Below, piece by piece: positions 6,141-6,227 of a stretch of 6,227 nt of DNA. Both the position numbers and the translations under genes were made by a program. Position 1 is the first letter of the stretch; every line of letters begins with the position of its first letter. The DNA is from Elusimicrobiota bacterium (GTDB taxonomy: Bacteria > RUG730): NCBI GenBank assembly GCA_031259185.1, contig JAIRLV010000155.1, positions 1-6,227 of the forward strand, read 5' to 3'. The notes under the pieces are model-generated. The model did no database searches. It was not told the DNA's origin and saw nothing but the letters and a program-made list of their open reading frames with translations.

Positions 6141-6227
6141 ATGCCAAAGAGATTAGATATAGAAAAAATTTTAGTTTTGGGTTCAGGTCCTATAGTCGTA
6201 GGGCAGGCTTGTGAATTTGATTATTCT
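6141..6227 (+). CDS. carB: Carbamoyl-phosphate synthase large subunit, N-terminus only (cut by window edge)
   Basis: The 29 visible codons begin [20 protein letters not shown] and continue GQACEFDYS, an almost consensus start of CarB, including the glycine-rich [17 protein letters not shown] stretch at the head of the first synthetase half. The enzyme uses ATP, bicarbonate and ammonia (from glutamine via CarA) to make carbamoyl phosphate for pyrimidine and arginine synthesis. The ATG has a weak AGAGAG ribosome binding site (6129-6134) upstream. It follows the second fusion gene by 38 bases with no terminator between, so read-through from the restriction-modification genes is possible. carA is not directly upstream. 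Nothing can be said about the rest of the protein. Confidence 0.93.
   Translation, partial: MPKRLDIEKILVLGSGPIVVGQACEFDYS

Overview
The window is a strongly A+T-rich piece of bacterial chromosome carrying four housekeeping genes or gene fragments and a tandem pair of large restriction-modification fusion genes. The standard code is in use: TGA ends the first restriction-modification gene and Trp is TGG, so this is not a Mycoplasma-type genome. L27 begins directly with MAHTK, and there is no prp protease gene between rplU and rpmA, which argues against a Firmicute. Low GC, departures from usually conserved residues in the housekeeping proteins, and heavy restriction-modification investment would suit a host-associated lineage such as Endomicrobia (Elusimicrobia). 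That placement is a guess from general knowledge, not something the sequence proves.

Layout, all on the + strand: (1) bases 1-600, the 3' part of an NAD(P)HX epimerase gene (nnrE, YjeF_N family), open at the left edge; (2) a promoter-like TTGACA element and a perfect AGGAGG ribosome binding site, then rplU (661-978) and rpmA (1021-1281), closed by a clear intrinsic terminator (1319-1357); (3) two consecutive 774-residue genes (1384-3708 and 3778-6102), each encoding a complete nuclease + adenine methyltransferase + specificity-domain fusion (Type IIG/BcgI-like); (4) the first 29 codons of carB (6141-6227), open at the right edge.

The two fusion genes are paralogues from a tandem duplication that includes the 23-bp leader before each start codon. 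Their nuclease and methyltransferase parts align along their whole length, but the target recognition domains (about residues 617-740 and 620-742) are largely different, so the pair very likely recognises two different DNA sequences. Most of the paired DNA has diverged strongly at synonymous sites, yet two patches are nearly identical: 86 bp just before the NPPY catalytic motif (2 differences) and the last 95 bp after the recognition domain (3 differences). This pattern suggests gene conversion and swapping of recognition domains. It is the most interesting feature of the window.

Functionally, rplU-rpmA supplies two large-subunit ribosomal proteins, nnrE repairs damaged NAD(P)H, and carB begins carbamoyl phosphate synthesis for pyrimidines and arginine. 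The restriction-modification pair lies between the rpmA terminator and carB like an inserted defence module. No transposase, integrase, tRNA, CRISPR array or RNA gene is visible, and no stretch over 300 bases lacks a gene.
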